From positions 132,732,941-132,796,940 of the forward strand of contig OW804096.1 in assembly GCA_942159475.1 (NCBI GenBank): a stretch of 64,000 nt of DNA, read 5' to 3'. The notes below the pieces were generated by a model. That model was not told the DNA's origin and did no database searches. It was given only the letters and a program-made list of their open reading frames with translations. Positions 44,452 through 58,082 of the stretch are shown one piece after another. How positions within the stretch are numbered: the first letter of the stretch is position 1; each line of letters opens with the position of its first letter. The position numbers were made by a program, and so were the translations under genes. Source of the DNA: Sthenelais limicola (taxonomy: Eukaryota; Annelida; Polychaeta; Phyllodocida; Sigalionidae).

Positions 44452-47400
44452 TCAATCACTAGACCGATTTACACCTGTAGAGGCATTGGTTTTAGCAACT
44501 GGGTCAGTCAACATGATATGAAATTCCCTGCTAGTGTTTCCTTACGGGCCTCCACCGTAATTGGGCGTCTATGATGTTATATGGATGGACGTTCTGTTAC
44601 CGTTAGTAATGAGAGACTATTTTTCGACTTGGAAAGAGGAGCCAGCATAATGGCAACCGTCAGTGTTGTACAGACAATATTTAAATGTGCGAGTATAAAT
44701 ATATATATAATATATGTATGGATATATTATATATGATAATGAATATGTATACTGTATATTGGATCATTTCCCAAACGTCAAGGGCGTTGGAGAGAGGGTC
44801 ATGTTTTTTACCCTTCCTACTCAAACTTTGAACCCAATCAATCTGCAGGCTGCAATGTCCATTACATTCGCCGTAGGCCGCTACTGCACTGCACTGCACT
44901 CACAGTGTCGAGTCGCCCTCTCAAGCATCATCACTTTAGGGCAGCTTTTATTTTGGTCCTGGGGATGCCATTGACATTCCACTTCACGAGGAAACAAAGG
45001 ACATGAAAGGCAAAGCTGCCGCCATCCAAGTTCCTATGTTCATCATCATACTTTAAAAAAACAATGGATCCAAATGGTTTATTCTTAACCCAAGGCATTT
45101 ACACGAGGTATTCATAATCATCATTAGTATTTAACTAAAAAATCCCGTTAACTAGATAACTAGATTGTGTATGGGAAATTCTTGTTTTGCCGTTCAAGTT
45201 CGATTTCCATTCTTAATCTATCCCTTTATATTGAACCACTGGACTTGATTTGTGACTGTTTTGTCCTTATTTTGGCACCAGAAATATCCTTTTTACATGT
45301 ATTGATAATGAAATAATTAAAGCAGAGTTTAGAAAGAAATTATGGAAGTCATCCTTTTGGCAAAATTGAAGTAGTTTTTTTTTCTCGATAAAATTTGTGT
45401 TCCCGTGTGCGGAGTTTGGTCTCAAATATGAAGTTCTATAGCAAGGTTTCTGGTGGCGCTTCCATGGTTAGTCATTTCGCCCTTCAATCACTCGTACAGT
45501 GTAGAAGTGCAAAACGTCGCTTTTTTTCCCTTTGTCAGGTGACTGCCCCCATCGCCCATATTTACTCCTAGAATTGCAATGTCTCAACTTTTTTTTCTTT
45601 AAAAAGTCGGGTCCCCCCGCCCCCCAAATACATATTTGCTTCTCTCTCCTCTCTCCCCACTTCGTTTCACCTCTCTCCCATCTCTATCTCCCTCACACAC
45701 ATAGGCCCTCGAGGTTAGAATCTTTGCTGATAACGAGTAAGGGCCTATCCTATAAAACTTTATCCCTGGTTTGGGGGTTCCCATTGACCCATTCCCTTTT
45801 ACTCATTTGGTATGTTCATTGACAATCCAATCTTAATATTTTCCCAGTCTGTGTAAATCTGTACTCCTGTCACCTTGGGTTGAAATGTTGTCAGTGACCA
45901 AAAAATGACTCCTTCGGGCACGCAATTGAGGATGCAGTATCTCACAAAGGGGAGGTGAAAAGGCTGCCCACTTTTGGAGGCGGGACAATATACTATTTCC
46001 CAGCATTTTTCAGACAATTTCTGGTCACACTACTTATCAGTTAGTTTGCTGTCACCGTCGTGCTTCATAATTATGTTTCTGGGACAAGCTGTTATGTTTT
46101 ATTTTCCGAACGTACAGGGTGAAAATATATCTTGTTTATTCTAAATGCAGGTATTCGATTTGTATAAATTGTTCTGGAAGCGAATGCCCAAACCATGCCA
46201 TTACTAGCTTAAACATTCTAGACTAAATCACTTATGCACATAAGACAGATAACATAATTGTGCTATCTTTTAATGAAGGATTTTTTCTCGTTACTTGTGG
46301 ACTATATTTGATTCGTATTTGAATGGATATTAGATAGATGCGGGATAGATGTATTTCAATCGCATGCAGATTATAACATCGGTAACGTCTGTGTTGTCAA
46401 ATATTTCTGAATTTCATGACCTAACTATTGTGCAACTATGATGTGCCGTATGGACACTTCTAATCCATGGTTCTTTATTCGACTCGTTTCTTCTGGTTTG
46501 GATACATGAGAAGCATTTTGATGACATAGGTGTTAACCATATACCCTGTACTGTTTACCAGTTACACCTTTTTTTGTATAAGATGTAAATCCCGGATTCT
46601 CCTTACCTAATAATCAAGGTGTAGTTTGCGATGTGAATAAGGGTGGGTGGAAGAAAGGAGTGCTGGAAGAATATAAACTAATGCTCTTTCTTTTAAAAGA
46701 GGTATTTCTATTTTTAACGTAGACAAATTAATATTCTGTCACTGATACGCACATGACAATGCGCTACGAACCCGTTTACGGTTCTGTGTGGATAGGTAGA
46801 TTAAGACCTGTTGTTAGTGGTAGGTATACTACGATAGATGATTCGATATCTATTTTCTTTCTTTGGTTGTAAATGGACTAAAATCATGAAAATTACAGAT
46901 CAAAACAGTTTTACAGTGCTAAAATTCGATTAATCTAGATGAAAGATTCACAGTCTGGTCTATTTCTCAATCATGACTGGATTGATAGTCCATCTGCTTA
47001 TGTCATGTATTTTCCTCCCTTCTGAAGAAGACATCGAGGTATTCTATCATTTAACCTTTCTTGGTGCAACTTGCCTGTCCGTCTTTCATGTGTACATCAT
47101 AAAGCCACTAAACAACACTTTAAAAGAAAAACGTCTGTAAGGGAAGGAAAATAACATAAGTCAAGAAATGGCAGGAGAGTGATAGAGTATGAAATAATAG
47201 TATTGGATATAATGATACTAATTCCTTGAAAGGGCCTACTATTTTACTAATTAACCACGTTGTTTAGACATTTGTGTTACGATTGACTGATTACCTGACT
47301 TCCTTGTAATCCTATGTACGTGACTCGCCTTGTGTGTAAGATTATTATTAATACGGACAAATTTGATATTTTCGTAATAAGAAACACTATGATGTACTTA

Positions 47401-50400
47401 GAGAATTTAATGCGCGCTGTACATATATACATATATTGCTATAGATCCTGACTAGATAGTTTATTAAGTTCCATGTACATATACTACAAAAGATGATGAT
47501 TAAGTCTTTGCATCATTGCATTTTTTCTAATACTTACAATGAAGACAGTCATCTACCCACACCCATTGTTGACATTTATTAATATCTAACAGTATAAACC
47601 GGTTTTTCAAGTAATGTAAAATATGGCAACATAATGTGAAATCTATGGGTATTTTTGTGTGGTAATTCATTACACCGTGCACGTTACAAAAACAGCCATT
47701 TTGCGTGTGTTGATTTTTGTTCTTGTACATGGGTAGCAATAGCAACTGTTAATGAGTCTTAATTGCCATACTTCTATTACTTCCTCTTTAATTTTTAAAG
47801 GGTGACGGTTGATCGTCTTTTGTAATATGTCCATTATTTAGTACCTAAGTTTTATTCAATCTATTTTTAACGAAACCTAGCCTAACTACATATTAATAAG
47901 GAAAGACCGCGTGAAGAAATAGAAGCAGGTAGATGTACTTGATGCGTTTTTGTTCACTTAACATCCAGAGTCAGTTTTTTTTAGCAGTTGATAGATCCTT
48001 CTGTAACTAACTCCTAAAGGGTAGTTTCTATGGTTGGGGTTTATTTTCCGAAAGGAGTTCTATGGTTTGGATTTATATATATAATATATGTTACTAATAA
48101 TGAGCGATGGAAATGGAGAGTATTTTCATAAAGAAGAATATAGTGAACTAGCTTACTTTCGTTCAACGAATGAGAAGAAGCTTACTTTCGTTGAGAAGAA
48201 AATTGAAATAACCTCGAAATGGAATTTACACCAGGCTTGTTAGAGATAAGTTTGTACTTTCATGTTTTTCCCAGGTCAAAATGGATACAGTTAGTATTTT
48301 TTTCCAAAAATTAAATGGCGTAGGGAAAGAAAAAAAGGGAAGTGTAACTAAGCGTAAGAGAACAACGAAAAGTTAGATCGAGAACTACGCAATTAGGATT
48401 AAAGACGTGTATGTCCTGTATTTTTAATTACCTGCCTTGGTATATATGCTGGTGGTCCGTATTGGAAGATGTATATACAGAAAAGAGTCAATGTCACAAT
48501 TTAAGAAGATGGATTATTGGGCCGATTCATTGGGATTCCTGGCATTTCTTTGTGTCCATTCACTGCCAGTTAACGCCCATTGGATAACATTTATCGTGGA
48601 TGGTTGGTGTATATAGCGTTATCTAAAACATACTTACTGTCCTTTCATGATTATTATTATATCGGTATGATGATCGGCTCCAATTGTCTACATTGTTAGC
48701 GATGACTTAAAAACTCCATACTTCTCTGAACAGGGACAAGCTCAAGACTGCAAGAAAATATTCAAAAGAATATAAATATTATATATGTATGGCCACGACA
48801 TATGAGTAGTCACAAAGTCTTAAAAACTGTTATAACCATAACGAATTATTAGGTGTTGTGCCATACCAGAATGTTGAAATGTGTGTACACTCGACTCGAT
48901 CGCTAATTATTATGAGAAAAGAATTTTAGAGTTTATTTTTCTATGCCCAAATCATAAAATGGAAGTTAAAAAGGAATTTTCTGCTTGTATAACCTTTGTT
49001 ATAAAAATGTAATATAAAGAAATAAGGCTGCTCGGTTTCTCAATTCACGAATATCATTAACAGAATGTGAAGCCATAATCTTACCGTCAAATTGTAAAGA
49101 GATATTAGACTAATAGAGTCCAAAATGTGTATGGGACCCTCTGGTATTTGTGGAATTCACGTGTTCATGATGTTAAGGGTAGGAAGTATCACTTATCCTT
49201 CTTCATCCTCTACTGTCCTCTGTCGATGAATTCCATATTCTGCATATTCGGATATCATATTTCGTGTGGGGTCTCAGTTTATTGGAGTACGTGAGTCAGA
49301 TTTTCAGAAAATGTACAATTTGCAGATCAACATATTTAGGAAAAACTCCTAAATTCTGTTAAAAAATAATAAATTTTGGGTATATTTCAATATATTTGGT
49401 ATCGCATTTATTTAAAGTATCAGTTCTGTTATGTTAAACTGCATTTTGAAGCTCATTTCTGTCTTAAATGTGAGTTATTTGAGAGGATTGGTGAAGGCGA
49501 ATTGTACATTTTCTGAAAATCTGACCCACGTGCGTAATTTCAAAATTACCTTGACTTGTCGGACTATGCCAGGGCATTGAATAAGAGTTCTATTTTACAC
49601 CGGAGCAGGAGATTCATTTGGTTTATTTTCTAAATCCAAGAGTTAGGTGCAGAACCTTCGGATTTATTCTGCAGTATTTTTAAGGGGCCTAGCTCGTACC
49701 AGTCGTTAACTTTTCCCACGAGCGTGTTGAGGTTTGTATCCCATAAGTGTCTTCTTTTGTTTTCTGTAATCGTCCATGTCCCATGCACTAAATACTACTT
49801 TGTTATTGATCTCGCTTTTGGCCTCTAAACACATTTGTTAGAAATACGCAATGTTTACTAAGGTTTTACTCTCTAACGAACCCATTTTCAACTCGGTGAC
49901 ACTACTTAACAACTAACTAGTCAGTTAAAACAATTGCAGATTTCCTTATGAAATAGGATTCTGTTACCGTGCTGGTGCGTGGGGCTTCAGATATAATAAG
50001 ATACAATCCTCCGTTGCAGAAATGTTTGGCAGAAAATGTTAAATACCTTGGTACCTGGTTCATTATGAATTCGACCGTCTCCATGTTTTCCCCGTTTAAT
50101 GGATAAGACGTTCATATTTGAAAGATTTGTTCGCACTACCACTTAATTACAGTTTGTGATACCCCTTGGTGTAAGTCTAGAGATAAACCTTTTAAATTGA
50201 TAAACTCCATAGTAATTGTATTGTTTCATTATCCAACGCATTGTTTGTCTGTTAGAAGGAATGAATAGATTTATTGTCTGATTCTTGTTGACTATTCGAA
50301 ATAGATGTTTATGTATATTTGCAGAGAACAATTTAGACCCTATAACTGACGATGTTACAATTAACTATACACAGTTCTTGGGTACCTGCCAAAATGTTAT

Positions 50401-51965
50401 CCCAGACAAAAGCGTGGAATATAATGTTTACAAGGTTATGGACTGCTGGCAGTTTGAATATGGATTTATATATGAAAATTGTTAGAAATACATTATGGTT
50501 TAGTTATTTTCCTTGTTAATGTCAAGCAATTTGCTCTTGCTGCAAATCGCCCCAGGCATTCGTAGGCAAATTAAAAATTGACAAAAAAAGAAAATCCTGG
50601 AAGAAATTCCAGGGCCTGCTGAGGATGCGGGCTACTTGCCCTTGTATAGGTGTTGATAAAAATAGCCTGCTATATTTCTGTAAAGTGCAGGTAGAATGTT
50701 GTGCAAGCTTATGCTACTGTGTTGTGCTTTCATATACAGCCAAATAAAACATTCAAAAAATAACGAAGCCAGTTTTATCTCTGTACTCAAAATAGCAATT
50801 ACAAACAAAGTTTGATTACAGAGTCAATCGATGTTACAGAAATAGTCATTGAATACATCAAGGCTGATGCTGCTCAAATGTAGCATTTATTTCCCAAGTA
50901 TATAATATGAAAGACGCCAACATATCCTGAAAACATGCACGCTAATGCAATCAATTGTATTGTTAGAAAAAAACCATGCATGTCTGATCAGATTTTGGAT
51001 CTAATCATTGTACTTAATATTTCATAATAAAAAAAGGTAAGGTTTCCAAGATGGTTGCGTTTGTGTATACGTTTTCGGGATACCTTGGTGTTGAGAATCT
51101 ATATAGTTTAGAATGCCTCCTATTCCAGTGTTCAATATCGTACGGTTCGTTGTATATAGATTTCTAATGAAGGAATATATACTTACTCATCTCTATGCTG
51201 AAACCCGTTTGCCTAGTTTGATCCAGTCAGTTCTGTTCAACTCTGGACCCATTTGCTTATTTGTTTGACGCTGTCCCTCTGAGTTTGATATTGCTGTACT
51301 CTACTTTTAATGGGATACTCTATCATTCTTGATTAAAAGGAATGGCAAATATTTAGTTCGTCCTTGTTCTCATCAGCATAGTTCCTTAACAAGTTTGAAC
51401 ACATTCTACTTGAAGGTTGTCTATGACTTGTAATAAAAATTGGTATGAGATGTAAGATTATGTCAAGTTTCTCTTTTGTGTTCGGGAATCAATACAGTAG
51501 CCTACTTCTAGAATCGGACCAAATATAATAGAACACCCAAGATCTTAATTTGTATTATTTCAATCGAAATAGCGTTTTATTTCACTCGACTCACTACAAG
51601 TATGTCAACAACAAATTTAAAGGTCATCTAATAGCACCTAATATATATGGTAAATTACCTCTGTACTGTCCTTTAGATCAGACGAAGTATGCTAGTCTAA
51701 ATACAAGACATTATCGCCTTATGACAGGAATTATTTTTTTTAATAAATTTTATTGGTCAAAGTTTTACATCATATGCAATAATTCTCATATATACAACTC
51801 ACTAACGATGATAGCAGAGAATGACTCAATCTTAAATAAAAACAAATGTAGGAGAAATTCTCAGACCATCGCCGTCTTGGAAGAGATCACTCAAAATAGA
51901 AAAACAAAACTTTTACTTTTCAAAAGTAAGAAGTATTAAATACAACAGACACATTTAAAAATAAC
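44452..51965. other. CRTC 3' flank / intergenic, no gene recognised
   Basis: About 7.5 kb of AT-rich, mostly unique sequence between CRTC and the 3' end of the FAM221B-like gene. It may hold an extended CRTC 3' UTR. A MITE copy lies at 49290-49530. Open frames at 50285-50485 and 51550-51939 lack domains; the former follows an acceptor-like TTTGCAG but no partner exon is seen. Confidence 0.5.
49290..49530. mobile_element. MITE family M2, copy 2
   Basis: Same interior order as 20786-21026 (AAATTCTGTTAAA, TATATTTGG, TTATTTGAGAGGATTGGTGAAG) and nearly perfect TIRs (GTCAGATTTTCAGAAAATGT with its inverse). Flanks are TA on the left and TG on the right, so a TA duplication is possible but decayed. 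The last 21 bases also occur at 11007-11027 inside the hAT-like element. Confidence 0.8.
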
Positions 51966-51983
51966 TTTATTCCATTTAAATGC

Positions 51984-54900
51984 TTAATCGTAAACTGGGC
52001 GAAAACTAGAATTCTGAGCTTTGTAAGGAAAGGGAGATTCATTAGAGGGAGGAACACTTGGGGGCAGAGCCCTGGCGCCAGTCGGTATTGAATCGGGACC
52101 TGCTGCGTAAGGTCCAGGGTTGAGTGCCATGTAGGACATATCTTCATCATCCTCGCCAGACAGAACCATGTTACGCAATGAAGGAATCTCAGCAAACGGT
52201 AGATAATTTTCACCTGAACAGGAACACCAAGAGTGGTTTAAAAGGCTGAAACTTTTATAAATAGCTACCGGAAAAATCCTTTTGACAAATCATGACTGAA
52301 GAATGATTTCTGAATTAATGATCAGTGCTAAAAAAAAAATCAAATGTGAAGTAGTATCCGTTACAGAAAGGTTTCTGTTTTCTGTCTATCACTGATTATC
52401 AGATTAGATATTTTCCTGTATAATTATAACGATTGAAAATATGGTCAATAGATTTTTTTTTTTTTTTTTTTTTTTACAAAGTTTAGACTTATACACTCAC
52501 CCACGGGGAGACCTTTCTCTTGTCTTTCTGCGGCATTTTCGAAGAAGGTTTCATGTTTTTCCCAGTGTCCGTCACATGCAGCGCAAACCGATGCCGACGT
52601 AAACATCCCACATCCGCAGGCTATAAAATAAGATGGCCAAAATGAAAGAATACGGCTTGAGAAACCATCATTGCGGAATTACAGCTTGAAATACCATCAT
52701 TTTTCAATTCTTAAAAGGCCCTTGAAGAATATTGTTTATTTTGGAAATATCAGATTTATTCAGACCAATTATAATTTTGTTGATGCATTAATTTAAGATT
52801 AAATTCGATTTTGTATATAATGAGAATAGACCCCTTTTTTTCTCTATAGACGAAAATGGGTATACCTCTGCATCTGTGACTTCCACACGGATCATGCTGC
52901 TCATGAGTATGCTTACAGCGACATTTTATTCTCCATGCGGCTGGATCAAAATCTCGCCTCCTTTGAAACCAAAACTCGCCCACTTCTTCAGGCCTTGAAG
53001 GAACCCAAGCAAATGCCTTGCATGGACAACCAGCTTTGCAGGGCACCCTGAAGCTTCTGGCTGAAGAAAATGAAATTAAGGGAATACGTGAAAATAAAAT
53101 TGAGATCTAGAAAATATGTATCATAAACTTTCCCTCGCTTAATTAAATCAATGTTAATTGTATTTGGTTGATATGAGTGGATAAAGCTAATTAAAATATT
53201 TGAACTCTTGATAGTTGATTCCCCATTATTTTAGTTTTTGTTTTTTAGCGGTCCCATTGGGTGGAGCCTACTAATAATGATTTTGAATACACAAATAATG
53301 GGATACAATGGTAGCTAGCAATCTAAATTAGCGGCGACTTATATTTCTGTGTTGTTATTCCTCACACCTTGGCGTTATTATAAACATATTATTCAAGCGA
53401 ATATCACCACAAGCAGAACATTTTCTTGTCCAAGATTTAAGAGCGACAGTAAACAATCATACGGTACCACTGACTTACGAGTTTTAATTGCCGGGCTCTT
53501 TTTTTCTATTTTGAGAAGTCTAAGAAATCGAGTTCCCAATGATTCCCTGGATGCAATTTCTGTCGAAATCATGGTAAATTCAAATGTTGGGTTCTTGACC
53601 CCATCCACCATACTCAATTACATTCTGAGTCCTGAGACGAACTCTGATGCTCGCAATTTAGGCAAGTATTTTGCAGCATTCTATAGAATATATAGCCAGA
53701 GGAAATTATATCGTTAAGTATAATTTATAGTAAACTTCCTAAAATAGGCAATATGTGGTTCATAGATTACATAATTATGGTCAATGATGCCGGCGTTTTT
53801 ATTATAAAGGCTGGATCTTCGGTTGTCTATACTGTATCTAATCCGACAAGATTTTAAATTGTTATAGTTCAACAAGTCATACATTTCAGAAGTTTCGCAC
53901 TGACCGGTGTATTCGGCATGTTGGCTGAGTAGATGCCCACAAAAGCATTTACCGCTTGGGCCAACTCGTTGGCAATCGTGATTAAACTCTGGACATCTCC
54001 ATCCAATGTAGATACCTTAGAAGTCAAAAGAAGTTATGTTAGCTTTTTCGTAATAACAAAATTAATGTTTCTACTTAAATAATAATATTAAGAAAAAACG
54101 ATACAGTTTTGACCGACGTTTTTCAATAGAAATGTATTCAATTAGAGATCTTGTGATATATTTTTTTGTTTAATTCAAGTTCTCGACGCACCTGTAGTTT
54201 GGGCAAGAATTGCAGCTTCCCTTTCTGGGTCGAACAATTTCTTCACTCTCTCCCCAAAGTTATCATTCATGGCACGACCAAAAGACACCACGTCATAATT
54301 CTTTGCAGGTTTGACATCCCTTGCTTTGTAGCCTAACCTCGAGTAAAATGTAAGAATTATATATGAGTTTTAAAACTAAAAATTCTGGACAGGTAAAACT
54401 CTGAGGTAAGTGGTCATATTGCAGCCCTTTCAAGTATTTCTCTTAAAACTTGTTCGACAATTGTTGTATAACCTTGAAATAAATGAGTATTTAGCGCAAG
54501 CCTAACTCTAGACGTATAATTAAGGCTTCACCTGACGTCATTTGAATTGACTAATAACTATGCGCAATATCAGGATCAGAGTTCAGACGCAAATATTTTT
54601 CCCTACAAAGACATTTTTTTCAGGTATCCTATACCAATGTGTGACATTGGGACACAGGGAAGTTGCCAATGTAACGAAAAAAGAAAATCAGCCAAGGGTA
54701 TTTTAGTAATAAGTTTCCGGATCGTTTGATTTTAATCTAAGTGATTTACCTTCAGGCACGATGATACTCTGTGAAGTGGGATCCCTCCGAGAAACAGCTC
54801 CTGATCCCAATGGTACAAGGGCTTTTTCTTGGCTGTGTTCATCCCGCTGTTTATAATAAATGGATTGTTATTATTGTAATTGTAATATTTTTGGAAGGTA

Positions 54901-55092
54901 TATTGCCCAGTTAAAGGTCCTTGCTGCACCTATGTCTGGGGAATTAATTGCAAATAGTTTTCGTTTATAAATTGCATCCAATGAAATAGACACTCCATAC
55001 GCTCTTCAGAAGAATCAGGACTTTTTTCCTACCCTTTTCCTTGCGGCTGATTTAGTTGGTGTAGATTTGGTTCTTCCTCGAGAGGCACTCAT
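51984..55092 (-). CDS. FAM221B: FAM221B-like protein, complete gene
   Basis: Seven coding exons in transcription order: 55092-55033, 54846-54750, 54332-54192, 54015-53883, 53047-52866, 52620-52501, 52213-51984. All phases close to give 320 aa. The N-terminus is basic and Ser/Thr-rich. The conserved part starts at IIVPEGYKARDVKP, then VVSFGRAMNDNFG, KKLFDPEREAAI, GIYIGWRCPEF-x-HDC, KCFCGHLLSQH, VPCKAGCPCKAF, VPSRPEEVGEFWFQRRRDFD, IKCRCKHTHEQH and VCAACDGHWEKHETFFE. These repeated Cys/His clusters are the FAM221 signature and suggest metal binding. The SRPEEVGEFW block and the ending match FAM221B rather than FAM221A. Molecular function is not established; mammalian FAM221B is testis-enriched. 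The exon 4 donor (GTATGA, 53883) was preferred over a stronger GTCAGT because only it keeps the frame. AATAAA on this strand lies at 51971-51966, 13 bases after the stop, so the 3' UTR is very short. Confidence 0.93.
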
Positions 55093-55781
55093 ATCGAATT
55101 CACTTGACAAAATGTGTTTCTGCAAATACACCAATTGCAAATGGTTTAATTATATTTTTAATATTTGAATTCTGTTATATGGCATAATACATATGATAGG
55201 CCTACTCTAGGAATTTTAACCTTTGTTCTTAAAAAAATATGACATGTCCACATATGGGTATAATTTTAAAAAGAATGTATAGTCAATTAATCCACATAAA
55301 TAAAATTCCAAACATGTTTAAGTGCTGCACTGCAGTTAACCTTATTATCAGGTGGTGCATATATATCATAACTTACTGGTAGCCTATATTGGTATAGGCT
55401 TAGCATGTATAACCCACTGATACTAAGCTATACTAGCCGGGAAATGCAGTAAACATCGCGAGCTACAACCTATATCGACCAGTCCAATGGTATAATATAA
55501 CTTCCCTATACAGTATACAATTCTCCCAATGGCATATAAATTATAGCTGCAATCTGACTTGGCTTTGGCTCACAATCACATACCCGGTCACACATAACTC
55601 TTTGGCCTGGTCGACAGTGACACCTTCATTTACCTAATTGATCCAGCGGAGTGAAAACTCTCCTTGCTTCCAGTTAGATTGGTCCCGCTGTCAGTATTTC
55701 GGTGTTATGCAATCGAATTAACTAGCACCGAGGGAATGGAACTGTAATGTCTAGAAATCAGCTGAGTGCTTTGTGGTGGCC

Positions 55782-55795
55782 GTTGCCATGGTGAG
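55782..55795. promoter_or_regulatory. X-box-like (RFX) site upstream of FAM221B-like gene
   Basis: GTTGCCATGGTGAG matches the RFX X-box consensus (GYNRCC, short spacer, RRNRAC) except for its last base. It lies 690 bp upstream of the FAM221B-like start codon. RFX sites mark ciliary and sperm-flagellar genes. Confidence 0.3.
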
Positions 55796-55922
55796 ATACC
55801 GCGCGCGGGTCCGTCCACCAGTGGATCGAAGACAAGCAAAGCGCTGCAACTACTACGGTGGCCCAAACCAGGTATTACGCTGTCTCACAGCTACGGTGGA
55901 CGAAGTCGATATTATGCTATAG
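55788..55922 (+). CDS. Possible 44-aa small ORF or first exon, divergent to FAM221B
   Basis: The ATG has a strong context (GTTGCCATGG) and opens a 44-codon frame starting MVRYRARVRPPVDRRQAKRC and ending in VDEVDIML. A donor-like CAG-GTATTA after NYYGGPNQ (55872) could make it a first exon. GC content and CpG density are higher than around it. No homologue is recognised. The ATG overlaps an X-box-like site, so its Kozak match may be incidental. Confidence 0.25.
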   Translation: MVRYRARVRPPVDRRQAKRCNYYGGPNQVLRCLTATVDEVDIML

Positions 55923-57130
55923 GTTCCTTATTTATGGACAAGGGGCAGGTAATGCTGATATTGTGTTACCGGAATATACTTAAGAATCTTTCAGTTACGT
56001 GGCCCTACTGTTGTTTCAAACTTAATTCGTCTGGTTCCAACGTATAATCATATATTTGTATTAATCCGGTTAATTTCCGTCATAATTTTCATTTTTTAGT
56101 CAATACATTTCCAACCCATTAGAAAGTCACCAAGAAACAAAACTATTCATCTTTTTTTACCCCAAATGTTTCGAGAAAGGCCTTGAATTCATTTGAAACA
56201 CCATTTTTTTCCAATTTCAATATTCAAACGATCCCTTCGACATCGCTATAAGAGCAAAGAAAGAACAGCGAAAATAATTTGGGGTCGATATAACTGATTG
56301 TTTGGGGTCGATATAATGCAGCTTTAATCCATGTTCCACCTTCAGCTGAAAAAGTGTTTTTTACTGGCCTTTGGTTTTCCCATGAGTGTCTTGAAATGAG
56401 ATACTCGGGAAAGTAAAACTCAAAAGGAAAATGAAGTCACATCTTAGGACAAGACTGGATTTATTTTTTAAGAATCTTTAGCATGCATAAAAAAAATGCA
56501 CTTTTCATCTCTAGATGAGATGATCACCTATTTCTAAAACGATTCACGAGAATATAAACACTTGCTTAAATCTAGTATTATTCTACCTATCAATATCGAT
56601 TTCGAAGACTATAATGTCACCTTAAACCTGACTTTAAAAAATCGCTTCGGAAAGAATGAAAAGCTAATAGGAGAAAATACACCATGGCAGTCGTACGGAT
56701 ATAAGTGCCAATTATAGAATAGAGAAATCAGAATTAAATTCAAGTCCTTCATATATTAAGAAGCGATATACTGATTTTCCAGATAAAAATCTATGGCTAT
56801 ACATATATCCCTTCTTTCAAAACTTGGACTCGGCGATAAATGTGGTCTGATGAAGGAAATCGCGACATACATCTCAAATTTAATCATGTGTATTCTCTGA
56901 GTCCTTAATGTATGTTGCAGTACATACACTATTCATCACTCGTGCGTGCACATATTCTCACTTGCTGACTAAGAAGCAACATCAATGCAAATTTCCCTCC
57001 GAGACAAGAACAAATAAAAAGAACAGCGTTAAATAAATACAATTGTAGCAAATAGTAGTATATTTAGATACAATCACGCATACATTTGTACAGAAGGTAA
57101 GCGCATTAACATATTTCTTTTTAATTGTAC
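55923..57130. other. Intergenic, no gene recognised
   Basis: AT-rich sequence between the FAM221B-like promoter region and a MITE. TGGGGTCGATATAA occurs twice within 30 bp (about 56280-56320). No exon or RNA gene is seen. Confidence 0.5.
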
Positions 57131-57284
57131 TACCCTATTTCCTCGAATATAATATGTTCAGTACTTCAAGATTTTACAAGTCGTAATTGTCAGGATTTGG
57201 TATGGTACTTTTATTTCAAGTGTTCCCGACTCCCTGTTAAATTCTTTCATGGGAAACGCGACTTGTACTCGAGGAAATACGGTA
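57131..57284. mobile_element. Short MITE-like element, TATTTCCTCGA termini
   Basis: The left end TACCCTATTTCCTCGAATA and the inverted right end (TACTCGAGGAAATACGGTA) match at 16 of 19 positions. This TACCGTATTTCCTCGA terminus is common among small non-autonomous elements in animals. The element is about 154 bp and non-coding. Confidence 0.7.
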
Positions 57285-58082
57285 GTCAGGTCAGCTGCAC
57301 AAAAGTTATGCCTATATAATAAAGAAGTCTTTTGACTAGGAACATTACAAGTTTTCCAGAACATTTGTATCTACAACAAAAGAGGGTATCTCACTTACAT
57401 GTAGATGAAGAAATCACAATTCTTGTAGTAACATTGAATGATTATTTACATACAATATCAGTTCATCTGATGATTATTAATTGAAAAAAACAATAGTTGA
57501 CCTAAATAAATTGGTTTAGACCCCGATATTACATTTCACCTTTGTGAAATCACACCCTATTACTTAAACAAGCCAGGACCGCGTTACAAAAAGGCGTGAT
57601 TTATGTGAAGTAGACATCTGATGTGTTGCAAGCCAATACTTGAACACATGTCATTGCATTTGTGCCCTATAACTGGTACAAAAAGGGAGAACTAACGCGA
57701 CCATTTAAATACAAATATTCTCTTTTAGGCATATGAGTTCGGTCAACAATTAAACAGGTATTGGGAACTCGAATAATTCGGTGGTGATGAGATGATACAA
57801 TTCGGGAATGAAAAATGTCGGCTTCAATTCGAAGGTTTTCAATGGTAATGGTCATGAGTCACAATACTAGTTTTACCCCCGTCCAGATTGACATTTACTT
57901 ATGTACATTTCAAACTCTACGCCTTATATAACAAGGAGAGACCCGAATCCAACTGATTGGAGGTTCAAACTACAGATATCTTCTGTTGTACATGAACCGA
58001 GAAATATTGTCACTAATGTATAGAATGCATAAAGAACTGGTTTGTTGAAAAATGATGGTGATGACTGATACAAATTGAGATC

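Noticed and set aside
51550..51939. 129-codon ORF beside the FAM221B-like 3' end
   Set aside because: It begins at TTG, is AT-rich and matches no family I know.
53349..53717. 122-codon plus-strand ORF (with antisense partner 53393-53617) in a FAM221B-like intron
   Set aside because: No domain or start context, although the open frames on both strands leave an unknown repeat possible.
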